From positions 740,001 to 804,000 of the forward strand of contig NZ_CP007202.1 of assembly GCF_000941055.1 (NCBI RefSeq): 64,000 nucleotides of DNA, in the 5' to 3' direction. Shown piece by piece: positions 1-7,346 of the stretch (position 1 is its first letter; every line of letters starts with the position of its first letter). The notes beneath the pieces were generated by a model that saw nothing but the letters and a program-made list of their open reading frames with translations, did not search any database and was not told the origin of the DNA. The stretch is from Siansivirga zeaxanthinifaciens CC-SAMT-1. Lineage in GTDB: Bacteria > Bacteroidota > Bacteroidia > Flavobacteriales > Flavobacteriaceae. The position numbers and the translations under genes were made by a program.

Positions 1-552
1 AAAATTTAAAAATGAAGGCACTATATTTTGGTTGAAATCACCTTTAGGAATAAACCACAAAAACAACACGTTAAAAAAGGCAAAAACAACAATATTAAAA
101 ACCTTAATTCCTGTAAATTTTATTGGGCGATTTGTTACTCGTAAATAAGCAAATGGAATCACTACAATGGTATCTAAAAAAACAGTCCAGATTAAAATTT
201 TAACATGTAAGATGTCTTCAAATCCAAAAATACGAGTGATTTGAGGAGCATAAAACAAAGCCACTATTAAAAAAATACAAGTGGTGATTAACAAGGAAAT
301 AAATGAGGTTGAAATTATTTTTCCTTTTTCCTGTTCTTTACTAAAAAATCTAAAAAAAGCAGTTTCTAATCCGTAAGTAAGTAATGCATTTAAGTAAGCC
401 GCATACACGTAATAATCTGTATTTACAGCATATTTTTCTGCTCCAAATACATTTGTATGAAGTTTAACTAAAAAAATATTAATGGCTCTTGGCAAAATGG
501 CCGCGATACCATAAATAATAGTGTCCTTAAAGAACTTTTTTAATGTACTCAA
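1..552 (-). CDS. Oligosaccharide flippase / lipopolysaccharide biosynthesis protein (N-terminal part)
   Basis: This is the first 184 codons of a multi-spanning membrane protein that continues past the left edge. The reading frame has no ATG near its beginning; a TTG at 552-550 follows directly on an in-frame TAA at 555-553, so TTG is the only sensible start. The N-terminus (STLKKFFKDTIIYGIAA..LPRAINIFLVKLHT) is typical of Wzx-like flippases of the MOP superfamily in Flavobacteriia, which move lipid-linked sugars across the inner membrane. Long hydrophobic helices alternate with short basic loops. It lies downstream of a small lipoprotein gene and is not part of the large polysaccharide locus further right, which has its own flippase. 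Family is fairly sure; substrate unknown. Confidence 0.75.
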   Translation of the reverse strand, partial: MSTLKKFFKDTIIYGIAAILPRAINIFLVKLHTNVFGAEKYAVNTDYYVYAAYLNALLTYGLETAFFRFFSKEQEKGKIISTSFISLLITTCIFLIVALFYAPQITRIFGFEDILHVKILIWTVFLDTIVVIPFAYLRVTNRPIKFTGIKVFNIVVFAFFNVLFLWFIPKGDFNQNIVPSFLNF

Positions 553-637
553 TTATCAGTTTTTATATTGCTAAAAATACGTTTTTAGAAGACGCTAACC
601 AAAGATAAGTAATTGCTTTATGCTGTAGTTATTTAAA

Positions 638-1111
638 TTAAAAAAGTGGCTTAAAACTCATGTTTTCAATTTTAATCCATTTGGTGGTTTGTTTGTCTTT
701 GTAGCTAACCATACAGGCGTTCTCTTTTAATTGAAAACTTTGCTTTTTAGGTATTTTAGGCACTGCATTACCATACTCCTTTAACGGATTGCTGCTCATT
801 ACAATATCGGGTTTTCTGGTGTTTTCGTTTTTAATAAATCCTGTATATAAGCTATCGTTTATTTTAGAAAGTTTTGAAAGCCTGCCTTTAAAATAGATGC
901 TGTCTAAAGTAATATGGTGCGCGTTTGAAGCCATTGGAATATAAATATTAAAACCTTCTTTAATATTGAATGTACTTGAAACCGAATCTTTGTAATACAC
1001 GAATCCAAAAAGTATGGATGAATGGTTATTTGCCAAATGAGCAGCACTTTTACATTGTAAAAATGAAAACACGATAACAAACGAATAGAGTATATATTTT
1101 ATAAATTTCAT
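638..1111 (-). CDS. Small hypothetical lipoprotein
   Basis: A 157-residue protein of unknown function. It begins MKFIKYILYS and has a hydrophobic stretch ending in FLQC, a lipobox that would make Cys20 the lipidated residue, so it should be a membrane-anchored exported lipoprotein. The frame is open further upstream to an ATG at 1153, but that would put 14 residues in front of the signal peptide and would overlap both the atpG terminator and a promoter-like TACTTTTG at 1139-1146; the ATG at 1111 is preferred. I recognise no domain; the body is rich in Lys, Ser and Asn. It sits just behind the ATP synthase operon but is separated from it by a terminator. Confidence 0.6.
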   Translation of the reverse strand: MKFIKYILYSFVIVFSFLQCKSAAHLANNHSSILFGFVYYKDSVSSTFNIKEGFNIYIPMASNAHHITLDSIYFKGRLSKLSKINDSLYTGFIKNENTRKPDIVMSSNPLKEYGNAVPKIPKKQSFQLKENACMVSYKDKQTTKWIKIENMSFKPLF

Positions 1112-1138
1112 TACATGAGTTGTTTTAAAGTATACTTC

Positions 1139-1146
1139 CAAAAGTA
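1139..1146 (-). promoter_or_regulatory. Candidate -7 promoter box for the small lipoprotein gene
   Basis: On the minus strand this reads TACTTTTG, matching the Bacteroidota TAnnTTTG box. It lies about 28 bases before the ATG at 1111 and just after the atpG terminator. No clear TTG/TTTG element is seen about 20 bases further upstream, so the call is tentative. Confidence 0.4.
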
Positions 1147-1153
1147 ATGCCAT

Positions 1154-1181
1154 AAAAAAACCCCACTTTTAAGTGAGGTTT
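1154..1181 (-). terminator. Intrinsic terminator after atpG
   Basis: On the minus strand an 11-bp stem (AAACCTCACTT paired with AAGTGGGGTTT, one G-T wobble) closes a very short loop and is followed by a run of T. It lies 40-68 bases beyond the atpG stop and should end the ATP synthase transcript. Confidence 0.8.
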
Positions 1182-1191
1182 GATGTTATAA

Positions 1192-1220
1192 TGAGATACT
1201 GAAACAAATTCAGCATGACA
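1192..1220. repeat. Short hairpin resembling a dispersed flavobacterial repeat
   Basis: The segment contains GATACTGAAACAAATTCAGC followed by ATGAC, with CTGAA and TTCAG forming a small stem. From memory, near-identical GATnCTGAAACAAGTTCAGnATGAC elements are scattered between genes in many Flavobacteriaceae genomes. It directly abuts the atpG stop codon. Only this copy is present in the window, so the repeat status rests on recall and needs a genome-wide search. Confidence 0.4.
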
Positions 1221-1221
1221 A

Positions 1222-2082
1222 TTAATTATTCAAAGCTTCGGCACCACCAACAATTTCTAAAATTTCGTTTGTAATAGCTGCTTGACGCGCTTTGTTGTAG
1301 GTTAATTTAAGTTGATCTCTTAATTCGGTTGCATTGTCTGTTGCTTTGTGCATTGCAGTCATACGAGCACCATGTTCGCTGGCAAAAGAATCTCTAATAG
1401 CCTTAAATAATTGTGTTTTAAGAGATTTAGGAATTAACTCTTCAACAATTTCTAATTTTGAAGGCTCAAAAATATAATCTAAATTAACGTTGGCGTCTTT
1501 TTCTACAGGTACAATAGGTAAAAACTGTTCGGTAATTACTTCTTGTGTAGCTGCATTTTTAAATTTGTTGTAAACAATCTCGATTTTATCGAACTCGCCA
1601 GAAACAAATTTATCCATTAACATTTGTGCAATTGCCGAAACATTATCGAAAGATAAATCATCGAAAACTTGACTTTCGTTTGCAATAACCAAATTACGTT
1701 TTGCAAAAGCATCATTGGTTTTTTTACCAATTGCTACAATTGAAACTTTTTTCCCAGCATACGTTTTATTTATTAAGTTTTGTGTTTGCTTAATAATGTT
1801 AGAATTAAAAGCACCACATAAACCTCTATTAGAAGTTATTGGAACAATTAAAACATTGTTTACTTCACGTTGCTCAGAAAATTTACTTCCAGAATCTGCA
1901 TCTAAGGTAGCACTTAAACTTTGTAAAAGTTCGGTTAATTTATCTGCATAAGGACGCATAGCAGTAATAGCATCTTGTGCCTTTTTTAACTTTGCAGCCG
2001 ATACCATTTTCATGGCACTAGTAATCTGCATCGTTGAAGATACCGATGAAATTCTGTTTCGTATTTCTTTTAAATTCGCCAT
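1222..2082 (-). CDS. atpG: ATP synthase F1 subunit gamma
   Basis: The 286-residue protein forms the central rotating shaft of F1, coupling c-ring rotation to ATP synthesis in the alpha/beta hexamer. The N-terminal helix (LKEIRNRISSVSSTMQITSAMKMVSAAKL) and the C-terminal helix with TDNATEL..QLKLTYNKARQAAITNEI are the conserved coiled-coil halves; GLCGAFNSN in the middle is the family motif. Length is normal. It is the last gene of the atpB-E-F-H-A-G operon, 45 bases after atpA with a hairpin in the gap, and is followed by a terminator. Identity is secure. Confidence 0.98.
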   Translation of the reverse strand: MANLKEIRNRISSVSSTMQITSAMKMVSAAKLKKAQDAITAMRPYADKLTELLQSLSATLDADSGSKFSEQREVNNVLIVPITSNRGLCGAFNSNIIKQTQNLINKTYAGKKVSIVAIGKKTNDAFAKRNLVIANESQVFDDLSFDNVSAIAQMLMDKFVSGEFDKIEIVYNKFKNAATQEVITEQFLPIVPVEKDANVNLDYIFEPSKLEIVEELIPKSLKTQLFKAIRDSFASEHGARMTAMHKATDNATELRDQLKLTYNKARQAAITNEILEIVGGAEALNN

Positions 2083-2102
2083 ATTTTAAAATATGAAATA
2101 AG

Positions 2103-2122
2103 ATTCCCACTTGCGTGGGAAT
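2103..2122. repeat. Intercistronic 8-bp perfect hairpin between atpA and atpG
   Basis: ATTCCCAC-TTGC-GTGGGAAT is a perfect 8-bp inverted repeat with a tetraloop in the 45-base gap between atpA and atpG. There is no T-tract, so it is not a terminator. It resembles REP-like palindromes (ATTCCCGC..GCGGGAAT type) that I recall as common in Bacteroidota genomes; it could also stabilise or mark a processing point in the mRNA. Confidence 0.5.
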
Positions 2123-2127
2123 ATTAA

Positions 2128-3708
2128 TTATGCTGTGTATTTACTTGATAACTCTTTTGCTACAGATGTTAATGTATCTGTAACTTCATCAGTTAATTTA
2201 CCTGCTTTTAATGTAGCTAACACATCGCTATGTTTTGCTTTTAAGAATTCTAAATAATCTCTTTCAAATTCTTTTACTTTTTCAACAGGTACATTTCTTA
2301 ATAAGTTTTTAGATCCTGCATAAATAATTGCAATTTGATCTTCCACTTTAAACGGATCGTTTTGAGCTTGTTTTAAGATTTCAACGTTACGTTTACCTTT
2401 TTCAATTACATTTAAAGTAACAGCATCTAAATCGGAACCAAATTTAGCAAACGCTTCTAATTCGCGGTATTGCGCTTGGTCTAATTTTAAAGTACCAGAT
2501 ACTTTTTTCATCGATTTAATTTGAGCATTACCACCAACACGAGACACCGAAATACCTACGTTAATTGCTGGACGTACACCCGAGTTAAATAAATCTCCAT
2601 CTAAGAAAATTTGTCCGTCTGTAATCGAAATTACGTTTGTTGGAATATAAGCCGAAACGTCACCTGCTTGTGTTTCAATAATTGGTAAAGCTGTTAAAGA
2701 ACCACCACCTTTTACCATTGGTTTTAAAGTATCAGGTAAGTCGTTCATGTCTTTAGCAATCTCGTCATTATTAATAACTTTTGCAGCACGCTCTAATAAA
2801 CGCGAGTGTAAGTAGAAAACGTCTCCAGGGTACGCCTCACGTCCTGGTGGACGACGTAATAATAAAGATACCTCACGGTAAGCTACGGCTTGTTTTGATA
2901 AATCATCGAAAACAATTAAAGCTGGTCTACCAGTATCTCTAAAATACTCACCAATGGCTGCACCTGCGAAAGGAGCATATACTTGCATTGGAGCTGGATC
3001 TGATGCGTTTGCTGCAACTATAGTTGTATAGGCTAAAGCACCTTTTTCTTCTAATGTTTTTGCAATTAAAGCAACTGTTGATGCTTTTTGACCAACAGCA
3101 ACATATATACAGTATACAGGCTCACCTGCATCGTAAAATTCTTTTTGATTTAAGATGGTATCAATACAAACGGCTGTTTTACCAGTTTGACGGTCACCAA
3201 TAACCAACTCACGCTGACCGCGACCAACAGGAATCATGGCATCGATAGATTTAATACCTGTTTGTAATGGTTCTGTTACTGGCTCACGGAAAATAACACC
3301 AGGTGCTTTACGCTCTAGTGGCATTTCGTAAGTATCTCCAGTAATTGGACCTTTACCATCAATTGGGCTACCTAATGTATCTACAACACGACCAACAATA
3401 CCTTCACCAACTTTAATAGAAGCAATACGACCTGTACGTTTAACAGTAGATCCTTCACTAACTCCAATAGAAGCTCCTAATAATACGATACCTACGTTAT
3501 CTTCTTCAAGATTAAGTACAATACCTTCTAGGCCTCCATCAAATTCTACTAACTCTCCATATTGAGCATTAGCTAATCCGTAAGCACGTACAATACCATC
3601 ACCTACAGTTAATACAGTCCCAACTTCGTCTAATGAAGCGCTTGCTTCAAAACCGGCTAGTTGTTGTTTTAAGATTGCTGATATTTCAGCTGGTTTTACT
3701 TCTGCCAT
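2128..3708 (-). CDS. atpA: ATP synthase F1 subunit alpha
   Basis: The 526-residue alpha subunit forms the F1 hexamer with beta and carries the non-catalytic nucleotide sites. The Walker A motif GDRQTGKT is at residues 171-178, followed by the conserved nucleotide-binding domain ([55 protein letters not shown]) and a C-terminal helical domain. Length and start ([13 protein letters not shown]) are usual for Flavobacteriia. It lies between atpH and atpG. The catalytic beta subunit gene atpD is not within the window, as expected where atpD-atpC form a separate unit. Confidence 0.99.
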   Translation of the reverse strand: MAEVKPAEISAILKQQLAGFEASASLDEVGTVLTVGDGIVRAYGLANAQYGELVEFDGGLEGIVLNLEEDNVGIVLLGASIGVSEGSTVKRTGRIASIKVGEGIVGRVVDTLGSPIDGKGPITGDTYEMPLERKAPGVIFREPVTEPLQTGIKSIDAMIPVGRGQRELVIGDRQTGKTAVCIDTILNQKEFYDAGEPVYCIYVAVGQKASTVALIAKTLEEKGALAYTTIVAANASDPAPMQVYAPFAGAAIGEYFRDTGRPALIVFDDLSKQAVAYREVSLLLRRPPGREAYPGDVFYLHSRLLERAAKVINNDEIAKDMNDLPDTLKPMVKGGGSLTALPIIETQAGDVSAYIPTNVISITDGQIFLDGDLFNSGVRPAINVGISVSRVGGNAQIKSMKKVSGTLKLDQAQYRELEAFAKFGSDLDAVTLNVIEKGKRNVEILKQAQNDPFKVEDQIAIIYAGSKNLLRNVPVEKVKEFERDYLEFLKAKHSDVLATLKAGKLTDEVTDTLTSVAKELSSKYTA

Positions 3709-3737
3709 CTTATTGTTTATTTAGATAAATAAATATC

Positions 3738-4274
3738 TTAGTTTATTGAAAATTCTCTTTTTAATTTATTTAGTTGATTTGCAATACTGGCGTTGTATTG
3801 AATATCTCCTACGCGTAAAATGAAACCACCAATAATGTTTTCATCTACAATATTTTTTACTTCAATGTCTTTTCCAGTAAGTTCTTTAGCTTTGGCTAAA
3901 ACTTGTGTTTTTAAAGCATCATTTAACTCTACAGCTGTTGTTACTGTTGCTACTTCGATACCTTTAGCCGCATCGAACAATTGCGTATATGCTAAAGCCA
4001 CTTGGTTTAATAAATCGACTCTTTTATTTGAGATAAGCGTATTTATTAAACTTAAGGTTTCTTGAGATGCATTATTAAACACCTGCAATAAAACCGCTTT
4101 TTTTACTGAAACACCAATTACAGGACTTTGAAGCATTTCTTTTAAATCGCTACTTTCTGCAATAGTTGATGCTATTAACTTCATGTCGTTGTTAACAGTA
4201 TCTTCAGATTTGTTATCTGAAGCTAAACTTAAAACTGCTTTTGCGTAACGTATCGCTGCTCTTGCTCCTGCCAT
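3738..4274 (-). CDS. atpH: ATP synthase F1 subunit delta (OSCP)
   Basis: A 178-residue peripheral-stalk protein that ties the F1 head to subunit b. The N-terminal helical domain (ARAAIRYAKAVLSLA) and the C-terminal portion with IIGGFILRVGDIQYNASI..QLNKLK are characteristic of the OSCP/delta family. Only three bases separate it from the atpF stop, so the two are probably translationally coupled. Normal length, no anomalies. Confidence 0.97.
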   Translation of the reverse strand: MAGARAAIRYAKAVLSLASDNKSEDTVNNDMKLIASTIAESSDLKEMLQSPVIGVSVKKAVLLQVFNNASQETLSLINTLISNKRVDLLNQVALAYTQLFDAAKGIEVATVTTAVELNDALKTQVLAKAKELTGKDIEVKNIVDENIIGGFILRVGDIQYNASIANQLNKLKREFSIN

Positions 4275-4277
4275 GAT

Positions 4278-4778
4278 TTAGTTTAATTTTGCATCACCTA
4301 ACATAGATTCTACTAAACTTAATTGTTTGTCTTTGTTAGATAATTCTCCTTTTAGTACTTTCTCTGCAATCTCTAATGATAAACCAGCAACATGACTTTT
4401 TAATTCTGCCATAGCTGCTTTCTTTTCACTTTCGATGGCTGCTTGAGCTTGCTCAATAATTTTATTAGCTTGTGCTTCTGCTTCACCAGTAGCATCTTCA
4501 ATCATTTTAGCTTTCATGTCGCGAGCTTCTTTTAACATCGCTTCTCTTTCTGCTCTTGCCTCGTTTAATAATTTCTTATTATCGGCTTGTAAATTTTGCA
4601 TTTCTAATTTTGCTTTCTCAGCAGAATCTAATGCATTTTTAATACCATCTTCACGATCTTGTAAAGAGTTTAAAATAGGTTTCCAAGCGAATTTTATCAT
4701 TAATAATATTAAAATTATTAAGATAATGGCTTGCATAAAAAACAACCCTGGTGAAAAATCATTTAATAACTGATCCAT
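4278..4778 (-). CDS. atpF: ATP synthase F0 subunit b
   Basis: A 166-residue protein with one N-terminal membrane helix (residues about 10-30, FFMQAIILIILILLMIKFAW) followed by a long charged coiled coil rich in Ala, Glu and Lys, the classic stator-stalk layout. It dimerises and links the F0 a subunit to delta and alpha. It follows atpE after a 101-base gap containing a strong hairpin, and is tightly spaced to atpH. Confidence 0.97.
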   Translation of the reverse strand: MDQLLNDFSPGLFFMQAIILIILILLMIKFAWKPILNSLQDREDGIKNALDSAEKAKLEMQNLQADNKKLLNEARAEREAMLKEARDMKAKMIEDATGEAEAQANKIIEQAQAAIESEKKAAMAELKSHVAGLSLEIAEKVLKGELSNKDKQLSLVESMLGDAKLN

Positions 4779-4820
4779 GTGTAACTATAAATTAGTTGAT
4801 TACTGTGTTTGTTTAATTTA

Positions 4821-4858
4821 AAACAGCTTCTGCAACCAACCGTTGCAGAATACTGTTT
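4821..4858 (-). promoter_or_regulatory. Strong hairpin between atpE and atpF, possible attenuator or mRNA stabiliser
   Basis: A 9-bp perfect inner stem (4828-4836 with 4842-4850, loop of five) is extended by a 6-bp outer stem (AAACAG 4821-4826 with CTGTTT 4853-4858). On the mRNA strand it is followed only by a weak TTTTAAATT. Placed directly after atpE, it could terminate part of the transcription or protect the atpE message, which would help supply the many c subunits needed per complex. Structure is seen; function is inference. Confidence 0.6.
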
Positions 4859-4879
4859 CTTTTGTTTTTTTGGGAAAAA

Positions 4880-5068
4880 TTATTTCCCTAAGATTAATGC
4901 ACCGAATGCTAAACCTTCTAATAAGGCTCCGATGATGATCATCGCAGTTTGGATTTTTCCAGCTGCTTCAGGTTGACGAGCAATACCTTCCATTGCTTTA
5001 CCACCAATTTGACCTAAACCGATACCTCCACCGATTACGATTAATCCTGCTCCAATTAAATTGTACAT
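4880..5068 (-). CDS. atpE: ATP synthase F0 subunit c
   Basis: A 62-residue hairpin of two membrane helices joined by the polar loop ARQPE, forming the ion-carrying rotor ring. Glu51 in ALLEGLAF is the ion-binding carboxylate. It is followed by Gly rather than Ser/Thr, and the first-helix position occupied by the Na+-liganding Gln of sodium-type rings is a Leu, so the ring is probably proton-driven (inference). It is shorter than E. coli c (79 aa), which is normal for this group. It sits between atpB and atpF, followed by a hairpin. Confidence 0.97.
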   Translation of the reverse strand: MYNLIGAGLIVIGGGIGLGQIGGKAMEGIARQPEAAGKIQTAMIIIGALLEGLAFGALILGK

Positions 5069-5106
5069 ACTAATTGATTTTAAAATATTAATTAAACAAA
5101 TTCTTA

Positions 5107-6249
5107 TTAGTGATGGTCGTGTTCTTCAACTGCCATTCCTATAAACAACGATGATAACATCGTAAAAATAAACGCTTGTAAAAAGGCTACCAATATTTCG
5201 ATAACCGATATAAATAATGCTAATAATAATGACATTCCTGTTGATGCAACCGGACCAAAAGCAGCTTTCATTGTAATCATTAAAGCAATTAAGCTCATTA
5301 CAACAAAGTGACCTGCCGTCATGTTGGCAAACAAACGGATAAGTAATGCAAACGGTTTTGTTAACATTCCTAAAATCTCAATAGGCATTAAAATAATTTT
5401 CATTGGAACTGGTACACCTGGCATCCAGAAAATATGTTTCCAGTAATCTTTGTTTCCACTAAACTGTACTATAATAAATGTAAACAATGCTAAACACACG
5501 GTTACAGCTATTTGTCCTGTAACATTAAACCCTAGTGGCGTTAAACCTAATAAATTTAATATCCAAATAAAGAAAAATACCGTTAATAAGAATCCCATGT
5601 ATTTTCTATATTTTTTCTCTCCAATGTTTGGTTTTGCAATTTCGTCGCGCACATAAATTACTAAAGGCTCTAAAACACGTCCAAATCCAGTTGGAATCGC
5701 ACCTTTTTTGTATCCTCTAGCAAGTGCTCCAAATCCTAAAAGCATCAACAAACCTGCTAATAACATTCCGAAAACACTTTTAGTGATAGAAAAATCTAAA
5801 ACTTTGTGTGCATTGGTTGGATGGTGATGCTCATCGAATTGAATTTCTTCGGCACCTTCTTCTAATTCGTATATTTTACTATGAAGTTTTGTTAAACTAA
5901 CACCATCTTTCTCTACAATAACGTGACCATTATCGTCGTGATGAAAAGCCGATGACATAAATGTTCTTAATCCTTCACTAGTCCAAACTATTACAGGTAA
6001 AGGAAAACCGTAGTGTTTACCTGTTTCATTATTAGTATATAAATGAAAATCGTGAGAATCTTTTAAGTGATGCTGAATGTATTCTGTAATTTCTTCCGGT
6101 GAATCTACTTTATTTCCTTCGCTATGAGCTTCTGTTTCGTGTTGTAGATTATTAGCAAACACAGAAAAAGAAGTCATCATTAAAACTAAAACGGCTACAA
6201 ACTTGATAGATTTTTTTAGTACCACCATATCTCTACTAAATAATGACAT
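5107..6249 (-). CDS. atpB: ATP synthase F0 subunit a
   Basis: A 380-residue membrane subunit forming the ion half-channels. The C-terminal two thirds carry the membrane helices; the essential Arg is R305 in ALLIRLFANMTAGH. The N-terminal part is a signal-peptide-like segment (residues about 8-32) and a His-rich soluble domain of about 120 residues (HLKDSHDFH, AFHHDDNGH, DEHHHPTNAH), an extension typical of Bacteroidota subunit a and absent from E. coli. A second in-frame ATG (residue 8, at 6228) would give a cleaner signal peptide. First structural gene of the operon, with a good promoter just upstream. Confidence 0.97.
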   Translation of the reverse strand: MSLFSRDMVVLKKSIKFVAVLVLMMTSFSVFANNLQHETEAHSEGNKVDSPEEITEYIQHHLKDSHDFHLYTNNETGKHYGFPLPVIVWTSEGLRTFMSSAFHHDDNGHVIVEKDGVSLTKLHSKIYELEEGAEEIQFDEHHHPTNAHKVLDFSITKSVFGMLLAGLLMLLGFGALARGYKKGAIPTGFGRVLEPLVIYVRDEIAKPNIGEKKYRKYMGFLLTVFFFIWILNLLGLTPLGFNVTGQIAVTVCLALFTFIIVQFSGNKDYWKHIFWMPGVPVPMKIILMPIEILGMLTKPFALLIRLFANMTAGHFVVMSLIALMITMKAAFGPVASTGMSLLLALFISVIEILVAFLQAFIFTMLSSLFIGMAVEEHDHH

Positions 6250-6271
6250 TTATGCTTTGTAAAATTTTGTG

Positions 6272-6301
6272 CAAATGTAAACAATAATTTAAAAACCCAA
6301 A
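6272..6301 (-). promoter_or_regulatory. Promoter of the ATP synthase operon
   Basis: On the minus strand TTTG at 6301-6298 is followed after 18 bases by TACATTTG at 6279-6272, an excellent match to the Bacteroidota consensus TTTG-N17-23-TAnnTTTG. Transcription would start near 6265, giving a leader of some 15-40 bases before the atpB start. Confidence 0.7.
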
Positions 6302-6354
6302 CCCTTTTTTTAGTTAGTTTTATATATAGCTGTTTTTTTATGTAAAAGTCTAAG

Positions 6355-6726
6355 CTATTTACTATTAAACAGCTTTGATACGCCAATTGCTTCAAGCACT
6401 AAAAACAAAAATAACGGGATTATTAAACCAAAACGATCGGCTTGAGTTAAACTTTCTTTAATAAATACCGATGTTTGAAAAATTAATACGAAGGCACCAA
6501 TTTTAAAAAACATAAGCATTAAATAGGCATACCCTGCCTGATTTGGCAGTTTACTGGCTACCAATTCTACAGCCAAATAAACCAGAATACAAGCTACAAC
6601 ATGGAAAGTGTAAACATGCCATAATTGGTACGATACCTTATTTGCAATAAAATAGGAATGAACGGGATACGTTATAATAAATAGACATGCTGCACTTGCA
6701 ACAAATAGAAGTATTCTTTTAATCAT
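6355..6726 (-). CDS. Small four-helix membrane protein (DUF6168-like)
   Basis: A 123-residue protein with about four predicted membrane helices and almost no soluble parts (FVASAACLFIITYPVHSYFI, TFHVVACILVYLAVELV, YLMLMFFKIGAFVLIFQTSVF, FGLIIPLFLFLVLEAIGV). It overlaps the upstream AtpI/AtpZ-like gene by 8 bases and precedes atpB, so it is probably an ATP synthase accessory or assembly factor by position. I associate it with a Flavobacteriia family (DUF6168, from memory). No catalytic motif. A 105-base gap with its own promoter separates it from atpB. Confidence 0.65.
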   Translation of the reverse strand: MIKRILLFVASAACLFIITYPVHSYFIANKVSYQLWHVYTFHVVACILVYLAVELVASKLPNQAGYAYLMLMFFKIGAFVLIFQTSVFIKESLTQADRFGLIIPLFLFLVLEAIGVSKLFNSK

Positions 6727-6952
6727 TATTATCTTTATTGGTAATTTTAAGCACTTGTCTTATCACAGAAAACATGGCTAAAAAAACAGCCAACAAAGTT
6801 ACTATTTTATAGTATAACTGATTAGAATTATGAAATTTAACATCTAACCATTCGCCAAGTTTGCTTCCAAAATAAATGGTTAAACCCATTTGAAAAGCAA
6901 CCGATGTAAATTTTATGTATTGACTAAGCTGTTTTTTGGGTTTTTGACTCAC
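6719..6952 (-). CDS. AtpZ/AtpI-like ATP synthase accessory protein
   Basis: A 77-residue protein with a basic N-terminus (MSQKPKKQLSQYIKF), two membrane helices (residues about 17-32 and 48-66) and a short Asp/Asn-rich tail. The segment FQMGLTIYFGSKLGEWLD matches the AtpZ/AtpI pattern of small proteins encoded beside F-type ATP synthases, which help c-ring assembly or ion (Mg/Ca) transport. It overlaps the bactofilin gene upstream by 29 bases and the next gene by 8, so the three are one unit. Confidence 0.8.
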   Translation of the reverse strand: MSQKPKKQLSQYIKFTSVAFQMGLTIYFGSKLGEWLDVKFHNSNQLYYKIVTLLAVFLAMFSVIRQVLKITNKDNND

Positions 6953-7331
6953 TAGATTTAATCTCTTTTAAAGAACCTTTCATTTCGCATGTAACGTTAA
7001 AATTGGCACCTGGCTCTACAGCCAATTTGCTCGCTATAACTTCACCTTCTATACTTGCAGTACTTTTTAAGGTTAAAGTACCACTTAAAGTTAATTTACC
7101 AGAAAATTTGCCTTCAAAATAAGCATCGGTTCCTACCAAAGTTCCAGTAATAGCGCCTTGTTTACCTACAACAATTTTACCACTGGTATTTATATTACCT
7201 TCTACTATACCGTCTATTCGAATATCGCCTTCACTAAATAAATCGCCGGCTATTTTTGTGCCTTGTGATATGATATTCTGACCATAATTAGTGTTTTCTC
7301 CTTTTGAGGTCTTTTTACTTTCTGTAAACAT
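6924..7331 (-). CDS. Bactofilin (polymer-forming cytoskeletal protein)
   Basis: A 135-residue protein with the bactofilin beta-helix core (residues about 20-110): repeated glycine-spaced rungs such as GTKIAGDLFSEGDIRIDGIVEGNI, GKIVVGKQGAITGTLVG, SGKLTLSGTLTLKSTASIEGEV. Flexible N- and C-terminal tails flank it, as in the family. Bactofilins polymerise without nucleotide and scaffold envelope or shape proteins on the inner membrane. It lies between the T9SS lipoprotein gene sprE and the ATP synthase accessory genes; the 29-base overlap with the atpZ-like gene suggests coupling. Confidence 0.9.
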   Translation of the reverse strand: MFTESKKTSKGENTNYGQNIISQGTKIAGDLFSEGDIRIDGIVEGNINTSGKIVVGKQGAITGTLVGTDAYFEGKFSGKLTLSGTLTLKSTASIEGEVIASKLAVEPGANFNVTCEMKGSLKEIKSSESKTQKTA

Positions 7332-7346
7332 GACTTTGCTATTAAT

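Noticed and set aside
4880..5068. Sodium-type c-ring
   Set aside because: Gln20 is not at the position equivalent to the Na+-binding Gln of Ilyobacter, and Glu51 is followed by Gly instead of Ser/Thr, so the Na+ ligand set is incomplete.
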